From positions 124,001 through 188,000 of the forward strand of contig NZ_FNOR01000006.1 of the NCBI RefSeq assembly GCF_900107095.1: a DNA stretch of 64,000 bases, in the 5' to 3' direction. The position numbers and the translations under genes were made by a program. This document shows, piece after piece, positions 19,159 to 30,700 of this stretch. Under the pieces are notes generated by a model. The model saw only the letters and a list, made by a program, of their open reading frames with translations, was not told the origin of the DNA and did not search any database. The DNA comes from Collimonas sp. OK242 (lineage in GTDB: Bacteria > Pseudomonadota > Gammaproteobacteria > Burkholderiales > Burkholderiaceae_D). How positions within the stretch are numbered: the first letter of the stretch is position 1; each line of letters begins with the position of its first letter.

Positions 19159-19596
19159 TCAGGCCTGCTTATTGCCGCCCAGCAGACCGCCCAGCAAGCC
19201 GCCCAGGTCCAGACCGCCTGGAGCTGCGGTTGCCTCGCCGTGTGGAGTCAGCTTGTCCACCAGACCTGGCAGGATTTCCGACAGGTGGCTGGCTGCGTCG
19301 GCAGGTGAAATACCTGCCGCTTGCGCCAATTCCTGCAATGGGCCGCTGCCCAGCGCCTGTTGCACCTGATCCGGCGAAATCGCCTGGTTCTGGCCATTGC
19401 CGATCCACGATTGGGCAAGCTGGCCCAGGCCGGCGCCTTCAAATGCGCTGAGCAAGCCGCCCAGGCCGCCCGCTGCGCCAGCGCCGCCTTGTTTGGTCAA
19501 CATGCCGATTGCAGCCTGGATCAACAGGGCTTTCGGATCGTTCGCTTGCTGTTGGCCGCCACCGATTGCGCCAAGTACCGAATCCAGCAGTCCCAT
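19159..19596 (-). CDS. YidB/DUF937 family protein
   Basis: The 145-residue protein is rich in Gly, Ala, Leu and Gln, starting MGLLDSVLGAIGGGQQQ. Its central segment (AISPDQVQQALGSGPLQELA, then QAAGISPADAASHLSEILPG) is typical of the YidB family. A Gly/Leu repeat tail (GGLLGGLLGG) closes it. The function is not established. It has no signal peptide. Two ATGs lie in tandem; the second, at 19596, has the better spacing from AGGAGA. It is monocistronic, with its own terminator. Confidence 0.8.
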   Translation of the reverse strand: MGLLDSVLGAIGGGQQQANDPKALLIQAAIGMLTKQGGAGAAGGLGGLLSAFEGAGLGQLAQSWIGNGQNQAISPDQVQQALGSGPLQELAQAAGISPADAASHLSEILPGLVDKLTPHGEATAAPGGLDLGGLLGGLLGGNKQA

Positions 19597-19857
19597 CATA
19601 TTCTCCTGAGTAAAAAACGTCAGCCATCAAGGCAAATTGTTACTTTGCATATAAAGACAAAGTATTGAGAAAATTAATCTTACAACGCGGCAAGAACTTT
19701 GAGTAGTTGTACAATTGAAAACGATTGTGTCCTGGGATCGTTTCTTAAGTCCATGGATTATTTTTGCCAGGGTTTTATTTTTGCTTAGAACAAATTGTGG
19801 AATCGACAGCGGCAGGTTACGCTGCTTGTATTTCGCCTCGATTACATTTTCCTTTCG

Positions 19858-20583
19858 TTACATTTCCCCCCAAATTGCATTGATTGCCGCCAGCGCCGCC
19901 AGGCCGGCGGTCTCAGTGCGCAGTATCCGTGGTCCCATCGACAGCATCAGCGCTCCCTGGCTGCAGGCCAGGTTCTCTTCCGCTTCCGTGAAGCCGCCTT
20001 CCGGGCCGATCAGCAACGCCAATGCTTGCGGCGGTTGATGGCGCGCCCAATCCGACAGCGATTGCTCGCCGCGCGGCGACAGCAGGATGCGTTTATGCAA
20101 ATCCTGCTGCTGGACCCAGTCGGTAAAGGGACTGAGCGTAGACAGGGTGGGCATGCGATTACGCCCGCTTTGTTCGGCGGCGGCGACGATCACGGCCTGC
20201 CAATGGCTTTGCTTTTTCTCGGCGCGCTCGCTGTTGAGGCGCACCACGCAGCGTTGCGCCGCCAGCGGCTGGATCGCAGCCACGCCAAGCTCGACCGCTT
20301 TTTCGATGATCCAGTCCAGTTTCGACGATTCCGGCAAAGCCTGGGCCAGCGTGATGGCGTAAGGCAGTTCAACCTCGCGCGGCGAAAAGGTCTTGATTTC
20401 GGCGCTGACGCGCTTTTTTTCGATGCTGCTGATGGTGGCGGTGTATTCGCCGCCGGCGCCGTTGAACAAGGTAATCGGCGTAGCCAGCCCCAGGCGCAGC
20501 ACCAGCAAGTGATGGGCGACCGCTTCCGGCAAGACCAGCAGCTGGCCGATTTCGAGCGGGGTAGAAACGTAGAAACGAGGCAT
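19858..20583 (-). CDS. rsmE: 16S rRNA (uracil(1498)-N(3))-methyltransferase
   Basis: The 241-residue SPOUT-class enzyme methylates U1498 in the decoding region of 16S rRNA. It opens MPRFYVSTPLEIGQLLVLPE and contains the N-terminal PUA-like part, then SKLDWIIEKAVELGVAAIQP. The knotted SAM site is ALLIGPEGGFTEAEENLA followed by SMGPRILRTETAGLAALAAI. Length and start (ATG 20583) agree with the family. It is divergent from tkt. Confidence 0.95.
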   Translation of the reverse strand: MPRFYVSTPLEIGQLLVLPEAVAHHLLVLRLGLATPITLFNGAGGEYTATISSIEKKRVSAEIKTFSPREVELPYAITLAQALPESSKLDWIIEKAVELGVAAIQPLAAQRCVVRLNSERAEKKQSHWQAVIVAAAEQSGRNRMPTLSTLSPFTDWVQQQDLHKRILLSPRGEQSLSDWARHQPPQALALLIGPEGGFTEAEENLACSQGALMLSMGPRILRTETAGLAALAAINAIWGEM

Positions 20584-20883
20584 GGAATTAATAATTCTAT
20601 ATTTAATCAGGCATTAACATTAATAGAGCAAGCGAGCGGCCGTTCAATATGACTGTACCAAGAAAGAAGCGGGATGCAATCCAACTCTTCCGACATCCGC
20701 TATAAATCGCTTTTACATATGGCGCGGCAGCATTTTACTGCCCCTTTACTGTCCCGACACAGGAGAGATAAGCGGATTTGAACCGGAATCGGCCGCATTT
20801 TGGTAAAATATCGGCCTTTGTGGGCTGTTTCGACGCTCTGCGCCCACCAACCAATTTTCAATCGTTGCCTACCTGCTCACACC
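20584..20883 (+). promoter_or_regulatory. tkt promoter and leader region
   Basis: An extended -10 element, TGGTAAAAT (20801-20809), has no well-spaced -35 partner; TTGAAC at 20778 is 20 bases away. Transcription would start near 20816. The leader then contains a stem-loop with arms GTGGGC (20820-20825) and GCCCAC (20842-20847). The in-frame extension of tkt through this leader (from 20800) is judged non-coding. The part nearest rsmE shows nothing else recognisable. Confidence 0.5.
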
Positions 20884-22878
20884 ATGACTTCCACTCTCCC
20901 GACTACCAAGATGGCCAATGCAATCCGTGCGCTGGCAATGGACGCTGTACAAAAAGCCAACTCCGGCCATCCCGGCATGCCGATGGGTATGGCGGAAATC
21001 GCAGTCGCATTGTGGGCCAAGCACTACCGTCACAACCCGGCCAATCCGCATTGGTTCAATCGTGACCGGTTTGTGTTGTCAAACGGTCATGGATCGATGT
21101 TGCAATATGCCTTGCTGCACCTGACCGGCTACGATTTGTCGATGGACGAGATCCGCAATTTCCGTCAAATGCATTCGAAGACTCCGGGCCACCCGGAAGT
21201 CGACGTCACGCCAGGGATTGAAACCACCACTGGTCCACTCGGCCAGGGCCTGACCAATGCAGTCGGCATGGCGCTGGCTGAAAAGCTGCTGGCGGCGGAA
21301 TTCAACCGCGCCGGTTTCCCGGTGGTTGACCACCACACCTACACTTTCGTCGGCGACGGCTGTCTGATGGAAGGCATTTCGCACGAAGCATGCTCGCTGG
21401 CCGGCACGCTGCGCTTGTCGAAGCTGGTCGTGCTCTACGATGATAACGGTATCTCGATCGACGGCCATGTCGAAGGCTGGTTCAAGGACGATACCCCGAA
21501 ACGTTTCGAAGCTTATGGCTGGAACGTGATTCGCGCCGTCGACGGCCACAGCGTGGAAGCCGTCAACGCTGCCATCCACCAGGCCAAATTGTCCGACAAG
21601 CCGACCCTGATCTGCTGCAAGACAGTCATCGGCAAAGGCTCGCCAAACCTGGCCGGCACCGACAAGGTGCATGGCGCGGCATTGGGCGACAAGGAAATCG
21701 CTGCCGTGCGCGAAGCCCTGGGCTGGAATTACCCGCCGTTTGAAATCCCTGCCGACGTTTATGCCGCATGGGACGCCAAACCGCAAGGCAAGCTGTTTGA
21801 AGGCGACTGGAATGCGCTGTTCGCTGCATACGCTGCCGAGTATCCGCAGCTAGCCAGCGAATTCACGCGCCGCATGAAGGGCGAACTGCCAGGCAATTTC
21901 GAAAAGACCGTGAGCGACTATATCGCCAGCTGCGTCGCCAAGAAAGAAACCATCGCCACCCGTAAAGCCAGCCAGAACGCCATCCAGGCCCTGGCGCAGG
22001 TGCTGCCGGAATTCCTCGGCGGTTCGGCCGACCTGACCGGTTCCAACCTGACCAACTGGAAAGAATCGGTGGCGGTACGCGCCGACCAGCCGGGCAACCA
22101 CATCAATTACGGTGTGCGCGAATTCGGCATGAGCGCGATGATGAACGGTATCGCCCTGCATGGCGGCTACATTCCGTTTGGCGCGACTTTCCTGACGTTC
22201 TCCGATTACAGCCGCAATGCCTTGCGCATGGCGGCGCTGATGAAGATTCGTTCGATCTTCGTCTTCACCCATGACTCCATCGGCCTGGGCGAAGACGGCC
22301 CGACTCACCAGTCGGTGGAACATGTATCGAGCCTGCGTTTGATTCCGCAACTGGATAACTGGCGTCCATGCGACACGGTTGAATCTGCAGTGGCATGGCA
22401 ACAGGCAGTGCAGCGCAAGAACGGCCCCAGCACATTGATTTTCTCGCGCCAGAACTTGCAATACCAGGAGCGCGATGCGGCGCAAATCGCCGCCATCCAG
22501 CGCGGCGCCTATATCCTGAAAGATGCGGTCGACGCCAAGGCCATCCTGATCGCTACCGGTTCTGAAGTGGAACTGGCGATGCAGGCGGCGGCAGCGCTGG
22601 CGCAAGAAGGCATTGCGGTGCGCGTGGTATCGATGCCTTGCGCCGATGTTTTCGACCGCCAGGAAGCTTCCTACAAAGCCAGCATACTGCAACGCGGTTT
22701 GCCGCGCGTGGCGATCGAAGCCGGCGTGACGGCGTTCTGGCACAAGTATGTCGGCCTGGAAGGCGCCGTGGTAGGTATCGATACTTTCGGCGAATCGGCT
22801 CCGGCTCCTGTGCTGTTCAAGCATTTCGGCTTCACTGTTGAAAACGTCGTGGCCAAGACCAAGCTGGTACTGGCATGA
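20884..22878 (+). CDS. tkt: Transketolase
   Basis: The 664-residue thiamine diphosphate enzyme starts at ATG 20884 ([20 protein letters not shown]). Conserved parts are [36 protein letters not shown], the ThDP/Mg motif [18 protein letters not shown], and the C-terminal [14 protein letters not shown] with the catalytic His region. It links the pentose phosphate pathway and glycolysis. In autotrophs it also serves the Calvin cycle, but no Calvin genes are near. Its stop overlaps the next gene (ATGA), and gapA follows, so three genes probably form one transcript. Confidence 0.96.
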   Translation: MTSTLPTTKMANAIRALAMDAVQKANSGHPGMPMGMAEIAVALWAKHYRHNPANPHWFNRDRFVLSNGHGSMLQYALLHLTGYDLSMDEIRNFRQMHSKTPGHPEVDVTPGIETTTGPLGQGLTNAVGMALAEKLLAAEFNRAGFPVVDHHTYTFVGDGCLMEGISHEACSLAGTLRLSKLVVLYDDNGISIDGHVEGWFKDDTPKRFEAYGWNVIRAVDGHSVEAVNAAIHQAKLSDKPTLICCKTVIGKGSPNLAGTDKVHGAALGDKEIAAVREALGWNYPPFEIPADVYAAWDAKPQGKLFEGDWNALFAAYAAEYPQLASEFTRRMKGELPGNFEKTVSDYIASCVAKKETIATRKASQNAIQALAQVLPEFLGGSADLTGSNLTNWKESVAVRADQPGNHINYGVREFGMSAMMNGIALHGGYIPFGATFLTFSDYSRNALRMAALMKIRSIFVFTHDSIGLGEDGPTHQSVEHVSSLRLIPQLDNWRPCDTVESAVAWQQAVQRKNGPSTLIFSRQNLQYQERDAAQIAAIQRGAYILKDAVDAKAILIATGSEVELAMQAAAALAQEGIAVRVVSMPCADVFDRQEASYKASILQRGLPRVAIEAGVTAFWHKYVGLEGAVVGIDTFGESAPAPVLFKHFGFTVENVVAKTKLVLA

Positions 22879-23450
22879 ATCTGAGAGCTGCCAGAGCTAT
22901 CGGCAAGATGGCCGTCACCAACATCGTCGGTGATGTCGTCATCCGTCGCGCCACCGTCGCCGATGCGGGAGTGATCGCGGCGGTGCGTATCGATAGCTGG
23001 CGCACCACTTACCGCGGCATCATTCCGGACGATTATCTGGATGGCATGAAGATCGAAGACAGCGCAGCCATCTGGAGCCGCATCCTGTCGGCGACCTCGA
23101 ACGCCGCCAATGTCTTCGTGGCCGAGGTGGATGGCGAGGTGCTGGGTTTTGCGGCCGGCATGACGCTGGCGCAAGCCAAGCTCGGCTTCGATTCCGAACT
23201 GACGGCGATCTACCTGGAGCCGTCGGTGCAGCGCGCGGGCATCGGCCGCAAGCTGGTGGCGCACGTGGCCGCCGCCCTGGCCAGCGCCGGCGCCAACAAC
23301 ATGCTGGTATGGGTGCTGGCGGACAATCGCCCGGCGCGGCAGTTTTACGAGATGCTGGGCGCCGAGCTGCTGGCCGAGCAGCCGTTCAGCTGGGATGGAC
23401 TGGAATTGCAGGAAGCCGGCTACGGCTGGCGTACCATTAGGGTCAGTTGA
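22875..23450 (+). CDS. GNAT family N-acetyltransferase
   Basis: The 191-residue protein has the GNAT fold: [20 protein letters not shown] in the first strand and helix, then [20 protein letters not shown], whose RAGIGRK is the acetyl-CoA loop, and [19 protein letters not shown] near the end. It transfers an acetyl group from acetyl-CoA to an unknown amine. The start overlaps the tkt stop by four bases, suggesting coupled translation. A Met at codon 12 is an alternative start. Its place between tkt and gapA does not reveal the substrate. Confidence 0.8.
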   Translation: MNLRAARAIGKMAVTNIVGDVVIRRATVADAGVIAAVRIDSWRTTYRGIIPDDYLDGMKIEDSAAIWSRILSATSNAANVFVAEVDGEVLGFAAGMTLAQAKLGFDSELTAIYLEPSVQRAGIGRKLVAHVAAALASAGANNMLVWVLADNRPARQFYEMLGAELLAEQPFSWDGLELQEAGYGWRTIRVS

Positions 23451-23504
23451 AACGTTTGTGATGTAGTTGCAATAAATTCATTGTTAATACCTTAGGAGAA
23501 AAGC

Positions 23505-24518
23505 ATGACTATCCGCGTCGCCATCAATGGCTATGGCCGTATCGGCCGCAACATCCTTCGCGCCCATTACGAAGGCGGCAAAAAGCATGACATCGAGATC
23601 GTTGCCATCAACGACCTCGGCGATCCAAAAACCAATGCGCACCTGACCCAGTACGATACTGCCCACGGCAAGTTCCCAGGTACTGTGACGGTCGACGGCG
23701 ATTTCATCGTAGTCAATGGCGATCGCATCAAGGTATTGGCCCAACGCAATCCGGCCGAACTGCCATGGGGCGAGCTGGGTGTCGACGTCGTGCTGGAATG
23801 CACCGGTTTCTTCACCACCAAGGAAAAAGCCAGCGCCCACATCAAAGGCGGCGCCAAGAAAGTCATCATCTCCGCACCTGGCGGCAAGGATGTCGACGCG
23901 ACTGTCGTTTTCGGCGTCAACCACGGCGTACTGAAAGCCAGCGATACCGTGATTTCCAACGCTTCGTGCACCACCAACTGCCTGGCGCCGCTGGTCAAGC
24001 CGCTGAACGACAAGATCGGCGTGTTGAACGGCCTGATGACCACCGTCCACTCCTATACCAACGACCAGGTGCTGACCGACGTCTATCACGAAGATCTGCG
24101 CCGCGCCCGTTCCGCCACCATGAGCATGATCCCGGCCAAGACCGGTGCTGCGGCAGCGGTTGGCCTGGTATTGCCTGAACTGAACGGCAAGCTGGACGGT
24201 TTCGCGATTCGCGTTCCTACCATCAACGTTTCGCTGGTCGACCTGTCGTTCGTTGCTGCGCGCGACACCACTGTCGACGAAGTCAACGCGATCATGAAAG
24301 ACGCTGCGGAAAACGGCGCGTTGAAGGGCTTGCTGACATACAACACAGAGCCGCTGGTTTCGGTCGATTTCAACCACAATCCTGCCTCCTCGAACTTTGA
24401 CGCCACCCTGACCAAGGTTTCCGGTCGTCTGGTGAAAGTATCGAGCTGGTACGATAATGAGTGGGGCTTCTCGAACCGCATGCTGGACACCACGATCGCA
24501 CTGATGAGCGCCAAGTAA
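23505..24518 (+). CDS. gapA: Glyceraldehyde-3-phosphate dehydrogenase, type I
   Basis: The 337-residue protein opens with the NAD-binding fold [20 protein letters not shown] and carries the active site [13 protein letters not shown] with catalytic Cys155. Asp40 in INDLGD suits NAD rather than NADP. The C-terminal [14 protein letters not shown] is diagnostic. It converts glyceraldehyde-3-phosphate to 1,3-bisphosphoglycerate. AGGAGA precedes the ATG, and the gene ends at a strong hairpin. It follows tkt and a GNAT gene in the same direction. Confidence 0.97.
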   Translation: MTIRVAINGYGRIGRNILRAHYEGGKKHDIEIVAINDLGDPKTNAHLTQYDTAHGKFPGTVTVDGDFIVVNGDRIKVLAQRNPAELPWGELGVDVVLECTGFFTTKEKASAHIKGGAKKVIISAPGGKDVDATVVFGVNHGVLKASDTVISNASCTTNCLAPLVKPLNDKIGVLNGLMTTVHSYTNDQVLTDVYHEDLRRARSATMSMIPAKTGAAAAVGLVLPELNGKLDGFAIRVPTINVSLVDLSFVAARDTTVDEVNAIMKDAAENGALKGLLTYNTEPLVSVDFNHNPASSNFDATLTKVSGRLVKVSSWYDNEWGFSNRMLDTTIALMSAK

Positions 24519-24542
24519 AAGCTTATTCCTTGCTTGCATGGC

Positions 24543-24573
24543 AAAAACGCCCCGTTGATCGGGGCGTTTTTTT
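24543..24573 (+). terminator. Terminator between gapA and glnE, probably bidirectional
   Basis: AAAAACGCCCC (24543-24553) and GGGGCGTTTTT (24561-24571) pair perfectly around GTTGATC, and T continues to 24573. The two convergent genes end on either side, so it can serve both. Confidence 0.88.
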
Positions 24574-24603
24574 GTGGGGTGCAGGCAGCTGAATCTTTTT
24601 GTT

Positions 24604-27360
24604 TTATGGCGCTGCGGCCGTAAAAATGTCGGCCCACAATTGTTTCACCACCGATATTTCGGCTGCAATGCGGCTTGCCGCCACGCGCGCCCGTTCTTCT
24701 CCCTGCAAGCGGCCTTGGTGCTGCAATTTACGGAAAGTCCGGTAAGCGTCGGCCACCGCATTGGCCAGTCCTGCATCAATCAAGCCCAGCTCGCCGCACA
24801 GTTTCAACAAAGCGATATTGCCGATGTCCGCGGTCAGTTGCGGATAAACGGCGGCATGGCGCAAGATCAGGAATTGCACCAGGAATTCGATGTCGATCAT
24901 GCCGCCGGCGTCGTGCTTGAGGTCGAAACGGTCGCTGCGGTTCGGATGGGCGTCGCGCATTTTCTGGCGCATGTCCAGCACTTCGCTTTGCAGCAGTTTG
25001 GCGTCGCGCGTCTGGCGTAATACTTCCACGCGCAAGGTTTCGAAGCGTTCGCCTATCGCTGCGTCGCCGGCGCAGAAGCGGGCCCGGGTCAGAGCCTGGT
25101 GCTCCCACAGCCAAGCCGACTCGCGCTGGTATTTTTCAAATTTGCCAAACGAAGACACCAGCAATCCGCTGGCGCCGTCGGGGCGCAATGCAATGTCGAT
25201 ATCGAACAGGATGCCGGCCGGCGTGTGGCTGGTCATCCAGGTAATGAAACGCTGCGCCAGCTTCGCGTAGAGGGCCGGGCCGTCCTGGTCCTCATCGTCG
25301 TAGAGGAATACCACGTCCAGATCGGAGACATAGCCAAGTTCCTTGCCGCCCAGCTTGCCGTAGGCGATGACAGTGAACAGCGGCGTCTCGCGATGGCGGC
25401 CCGGCATCATGTTCCAGATGGCTTGTACGGTGGCGGCCACCAGGATGTCGGCCAGGATCGATAGATGATCGGCCAGCGCCTCGACGCTGAGCATCCCTTC
25501 AAGATCCTGCGCCAGCAGGCGGAATTGCTGGGCATGGTGCATTTCGCGCAGGATATCCATCTGCCGTTCAGTGTCGCCGCGGGCGGTGTCGAGTTGACGC
25601 CGGCATTCCTGGGCAAATACCGGCCAGTCCGGCGCCGCATTCAGATTGCGCGGATCCAGCAGTTCATCCAGCAGGATAGGATGCTGGGTCAGGTATTTTG
25701 CGGCCCAGTCGCTGGCGCTGATCATGCGGATCACGCGGTGCAGGGTGGCGGGATATTCGGTGAGCAGCGCCAGATAGGCGGCGCGGCGCGCAATCGCTTC
25801 CAGGAAATCCAGCAGGCGGCTAAGGGTGGGCAGATGGCGCTCGGGCTCAGGAATCGCCGCCACCGCCGGCAACGCCGCATTGACCAGGGCCAGCAGGCGC
25901 GTGCGGCTGGCTAGCGGCAGGTTCTGCACCCGCGTCGATTGCCAGGTCGCGACCAGTCGCTGCGCCGCCGCCGATGCGTCGGAGAATCCGCAATGCGTCA
26001 ATACCAGGGCAATCGTTTCGCGGCTGTCGGTTTCGCTCAGGGTATGCAGCACATTGTCGCTGTCGTCCCAGTCTTTCTGGCTGGCGCGGCCATGTTGCTT
26101 GTCCTTGAAGATATCGCCGAACTGGGCGTCGACCAGGGCCCGGTGCTGGTCGAGCACCGGCATCAATGACGCCACATCGGTAAAACCCATGGCCTGGGCG
26201 ATGATCAGGCAATCCGCCTGATTGCTGGGGAAGGTGTGGGTTTGCGCATCGTCCAGGTATTGCAGCCGGTGTTCCAGGTTGCGCAAGAAATCATAGGCGG
26301 CCAGCAATTGATCGACGACCTCGGCATCCAGCAGGTTTTTGGCGGCCAGGGTGCGCAGCGTGGCGCGGGTGGAACGGTCGCGCAAATCGCAATCGCGGCC
26401 GCCGCGGATGAGCTGGAACACCTGTGCCAGGAACTCGATTTCGCGAATCCCGCCGCGCCCCAGCTTGACGTTGTTGCTGCGCTCCGGATGCAATGCTTCC
26501 AGGCGTTGGACCTCGCTGCGGATTTGCGCGTGCATGGAGCGCATGGCGTCGATCGAGCCGTAATCCAGGTAGCGCCGGAACACGAACGGGCGGCTGATGT
26601 TCTCCAGGGTGGCGATATCTTCCGGCCGGCCTGTCAGCGCACGGGCTTTGCACCAGGCATAGCGCTCCCATTCCCGGCCCTGGGTCACCAGATATGCCTC
26701 AACCATGTTGAAGCTGGCGACCAGCGGCCCCGAGGCGCCATTCGGCCGCAGCGCCATATCGACCCGGAAAGTGAAGCCGTCTTCGGTAATTTCAGACAGC
26801 GCGCCAATCAGTTTTTTGCCGAGCCGGGTAAAAAACTCGTGATTCGATAGCGAGCGCTGCTCGGCGCCGGTGGTCCGGGTGTCGCCATCTTCTGCATAGG
26901 TGAAAATCAGGTCTATATCAGAGGAAACATTGAGCTCGCAGCCGCCCAGCTTGCCCATGCCCAATACCAGTAATTCCTGCGGCTGGCCCGATTCTTCGCC
27001 GATCGGAATGCCATGTAGCGCCACCATGTCGACAGTCAGCGCCGCCAGGTGGGTTTGCACCGCAAATTCGGCAAATGTGGTGACCGCGCTCACTACTTCA
27101 TCCAGATCGGCCACGCCGCGCAAATCACGTTCAATCAGCGTGCATACCAGCAGGTTGCGCAGGCGGCGCATGGCGCGCGGTAACGGCATTCCGGAATCTG
27201 TTTCTTTTTGTAACAATTGATTAAGCAGCAGCGGGCTGACGGTTAATCTTGTCACCGGCTTGGCCAATTCAGCGATCTGTCGGGCGCGTCCGGCTTCGGC
27301 ATTGACCCAGCGTGAAAAAAAACGAGAGGCGGCGGTGCTGCTTAATAAGGATGGAGTCAC
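24604..27360 (-). CDS. glnE: Bifunctional glutamine synthetase adenylyltransferase / deadenylase
   Basis: The 918-residue protein contains two nucleotidyltransferase domains. The N-terminal one has GKLGGCELNVSSDIDLIF and LGRGGIREIEFLAQVFQL and removes AMP from glutamine synthetase. The C-terminal one has GKLGGKELGYVSDLDVVF and HDAGGMIDIEFLVQF and adds AMP. It answers nitrogen state through PII proteins. The start is a GTG at 27360 and no strong ribosome site precedes it. It is divergent from yhdP. Confidence 0.95.
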   Translation of the reverse strand: MTPSLLSSTAASRFFSRWVNAEAGRARQIAELAKPVTRLTVSPLLLNQLLQKETDSGMPLPRAMRRLRNLLVCTLIERDLRGVADLDEVVSAVTTFAEFAVQTHLAALTVDMVALHGIPIGEESGQPQELLVLGMGKLGGCELNVSSDIDLIFTYAEDGDTRTTGAEQRSLSNHEFFTRLGKKLIGALSEITEDGFTFRVDMALRPNGASGPLVASFNMVEAYLVTQGREWERYAWCKARALTGRPEDIATLENISRPFVFRRYLDYGSIDAMRSMHAQIRSEVQRLEALHPERSNNVKLGRGGIREIEFLAQVFQLIRGGRDCDLRDRSTRATLRTLAAKNLLDAEVVDQLLAAYDFLRNLEHRLQYLDDAQTHTFPSNQADCLIIAQAMGFTDVASLMPVLDQHRALVDAQFGDIFKDKQHGRASQKDWDDSDNVLHTLSETDSRETIALVLTHCGFSDASAAAQRLVATWQSTRVQNLPLASRTRLLALVNAALPAVAAIPEPERHLPTLSRLLDFLEAIARRAAYLALLTEYPATLHRVIRMISASDWAAKYLTQHPILLDELLDPRNLNAAPDWPVFAQECRRQLDTARGDTERQMDILREMHHAQQFRLLAQDLEGMLSVEALADHLSILADILVAATVQAIWNMMPGRHRETPLFTVIAYGKLGGKELGYVSDLDVVFLYDDEDQDGPALYAKLAQRFITWMTSHTPAGILFDIDIALRPDGASGLLVSSFGKFEKYQRESAWLWEHQALTRARFCAGDAAIGERFETLRVEVLRQTRDAKLLQSEVLDMRQKMRDAHPNRSDRFDLKHDAGGMIDIEFLVQFLILRHAAVYPQLTADIGNIALLKLCGELGLIDAGLANAVADAYRTFRKLQHQGRLQGEERARVAASRIAAEISVVKQLWADIFTAAAP

Positions 27361-27700
27361 AGGGATAGAGTCGCAGATTTAAAGGGTAGACGGCGAGGGT
27401 AGACGGCGCAAAATTCAAAAAATAGGGCAGCGCTCAGCTGATTGATTTACTGGTTATTTTCGACCTTTTTGTTTTTTTAACTGTGTGCATGCTGATCCAT
27501 GCGAACATATGGGTTGGCAGCTTGTCGAACATCAATAACTTGCCAATCTGGAATCGATCAGATGCAGCCGATTTATTTTACTTCCTATCCCTGGTCAGTT
27601 GGGGGACAGTGTGCAGAGTAACTCGTCGCAAGTTTCCTGGCGGCTCTGTTATCTCAGCCTTACCCTGTCTTACCATGATTAATTTTACCCATTCTGATTG
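27361..27700. other. Divergent spacer glnE/yhdP with a 13-bp tandem repeat
   Basis: No gene is supported in these 340 bases. The open frame 27483-27701 lacks any family feature. A tandem repeat, GGGTAGACGGCGA followed by GGGTAGACGGCGC (27384-27409), lies 25-50 bases upstream of the glnE start. The middle part is AT-rich with T runs and should contain the yhdP promoter. Confidence 0.45.
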
Positions 27701-30700
27701 ATGTTGGAAGAACAAGCAAAAATTCCGCCGCCGGCTAGCAAGCTTGCCATCTGCTGGCGCGCCGGGATTGCCGCCTACAAACACATTAACCTGGTGACCC
27801 ATCATCTGCTGGGTGCCTTGCTGACGTTGTTGATCGTGGCGTATTTCCTGTTTTGCGGACTGTTCCTGGGTTTGCGTTATGTGGTGTTGCCGAATGTCGG
27901 CCACTACAAGGCGGAGGTCGAGCATATCGTCAGCAAAACGGTAGGCAATCCGATTTCGATAGGCGCGATCCAGGCATCCTGGCATGGTTTGCAGCCGCGC
28001 CTGGTGCTGGACAATGTCGTGGTGCACGATAAAGGCGGCCAGTCTGCGCTGACCTTGCCGCAGGTGGCGGCTACCATTTCCTGGCGTTCCGCGCTGGTGG
28101 GCGGGGTCCGGCTGGCTTCACTGGAAATCAATAAACCCGATCTGCAAATCGAGCGCGATGCCCAGGGCAACCTGTTCGTCGCCGGCATTCTGGTCAACTC
28201 CAAACAGGAAAACGATGGCGCCGGCGCCGAATGGCTGCTGGCCCAACGCAAGATCGTGATTCGCGACGGCCAGGTGCGCTGGCGCGACGATCTGCGCAAG
28301 GCGCCGGAACTGATCCTGACCAACATCGATCTGGTGCTGCAAAACCGCTGGCGCCGCCATCAGTTGTCGGCGCGGGCGACGCCGCCTGCTTCTTTTGCAG
28401 CGCCGCTGGATCTGCGGGCGAATTTTGTCCATCCTGTATTTGCCGAAAAGACTGCCGACTTCAAGCGCTGGACCGGTACCCTCTACGCCAATCTGCGCGA
28501 TGCCGATCTGACCGTGTGGAAGCCCTACTTCAATTATCCCTTTGAGATCAGTCAAGGCAAGGGCGCGGTACAAGCCTGGCTGGACCTGGATCACGCCAAG
28601 GTGAGCAACTTTACCGCCGATCTTGAACTGAACGACCTGACTATGCAGCTGCGGCCAGACTTGCAGCCATTGGCTTTGGCAAATGTCAGCGGCCGTGTTT
28701 CCGCGCATGAAGAATTGGGGCCGGCGCCGCAAGATGGCACGCCGACCTTCGGCGCCAACGGCCATGCGGTAACGCTCACCGATTTTTCATTGAAAACCGC
28801 GGACGGCCTGAGCTTGCCGCGCACCACCATCAGCGAGTCTTATCTGCCGGCGCAGGGCAAGCAAGCAGAGAAGTACAGCTTGCAGGCCAAGCAGCTGGAT
28901 TTGCAAACCATAGCGAGTTTTGTCCAACGCTTGCCCGTGAGTGCCGCGCAGATCAAGATGATCGACGATTTCGCGCCGCGCGGCCTGTTGCGCGATTTTT
29001 CCGCGCAATGGCAGGGCGCTTATCCGGCGATTGCGGCATACAGCGCAAAAGGCAGCTTTGAGGGTTTGACCATCAATCCCCAGGCGCCGCGCGCCGCGCA
29101 GCCGAAGACGGCCAGCCAGCCGGCGCAAGCTGCGGTGCCGGGGATTCCCGGGGTCGACAATCTGACCGGCAGCATCAATGCCAGCCAGGATGGCGGCAGC
29201 TTGAAACTGAAGTCGGAAAATGCGCGGCTGGATTTTCCAGGCTTTTTCTCGACGCCGTTGCAGCCCTTCGAAAAACTCGATATGCAGGCGCGCTGGAATT
29301 TCCCGCAACAGAATATGCTGTTGCAAATCGATAGCATGAATTTTGTCCAGGACGGTTTGATTGGATCGCTGTCTGGCAGCCACCTGTTGTCCTTGCAAGA
29401 CCGGCATGGCGCGGCGCCGGGAGTGATCGACATGAGCGGCAGCATCAGTGAATTCGACGTGAAGAAAATCGGCAACTATCTGCCGCTGCATACCCCTGAA
29501 CATTTGCGCAACTGGCTGGTGGGCGCGCTCAAGGACGGCAAGGCAAAAGATGTCGCGATCCGGCTCAAGGGCGATCTCGCCGATTTCCCGTTCCGCACCG
29601 ATGCAAGCAACCCTAAAGCCAACCCTAAAATCCAAGGTGAATTCAGCGTTGCCGGCAAAATAGAAAACGGCACGCTGGAATACGATCCCGGTCATTTCGG
29701 CCAGGATGGCAAACAGCCCTTGTGGCCGTTGCTGGAAAAGATCGACGGCAGCATCGTATTGGACCGCATGCGTTTGCAGATCAAGGCCGCTACTGCGCAA
29801 ACCTCGGGGGTGACGGTGAGCGACGTGACGGCGACGGTGCCTGATCTGTCGTCGCACGACCAGATGCTGTTGATCGACGGCAGCGCTGCCGGCGCTTTGC
29901 AGGATTTTGTGCAGTTCACCAATAATAGTCCGGTGCTGCATTGGATCGGCGGGTTTACCAGCGAATCGCAAGCCAAGGGTAACGCCAAGTTACAATTGAA
30001 CCTGCAATTGCCGCTGGCCCATGTCGTCGACAGCAAGGTCGCCGGCGTATTGCAGTTCCAGAATAATGACGTGATCCTGCAAAAAATCATCCCGCCTATC
30101 GCCCATGCCACCGGCCAGCTTGAGTTCAATGAAAAAGGCTTCAACCTGAACGGCATCAAAGGCAATCTGCTGGGCGGACCGGCGCAGGTCAGCGGCGGCA
30201 CCCAGGCCGATCGTCAGACCCTGGTCAAAGTGGAAGGCAGCGCCGCGATTGACGGCTTGCGCGCGATGTATCCAGCCGCGGCGATGCAAAAACTGCTGTC
30301 GCATGCCAGCGGCGGCAGCCGTTACACCGCCGACATCGCGATCCGCGACCATCATACCGAATTGGTGCTTGAGTCCAGCCTGCAAGGCATGGGCCTGGAT
30401 TTTCCAGAACCGTTGCGCAAGAGCGTCAGTGAAGCCATGCCATTCAAATTCGAATGGCTGGGCGCGGCCTCCGACGATGCGGCAATGTTGCGCGACGAGA
30501 TCAAGCTGGCGTTGGGATCGGCCATCGTCGCCCGCTATCAGCGGCAGAAACCGCTCAACAGTCCTAACAGTACAGCCAAGGCGGCTGACTGGAAAATACT
30601 GCGCGGCGGCATCGGCATCAATGCCCCGGCGCCTGAACCGGATAGCGGAGTGGCGCTCAATCTGAATGCCAAGTCCTTGAATATCGATGCCTGGAACAGC

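Noticed and set aside
27483-27701. 72-codon plus-strand frame before yhdP
   Set aside because: No family features, and it covers the likely yhdP promoter region.
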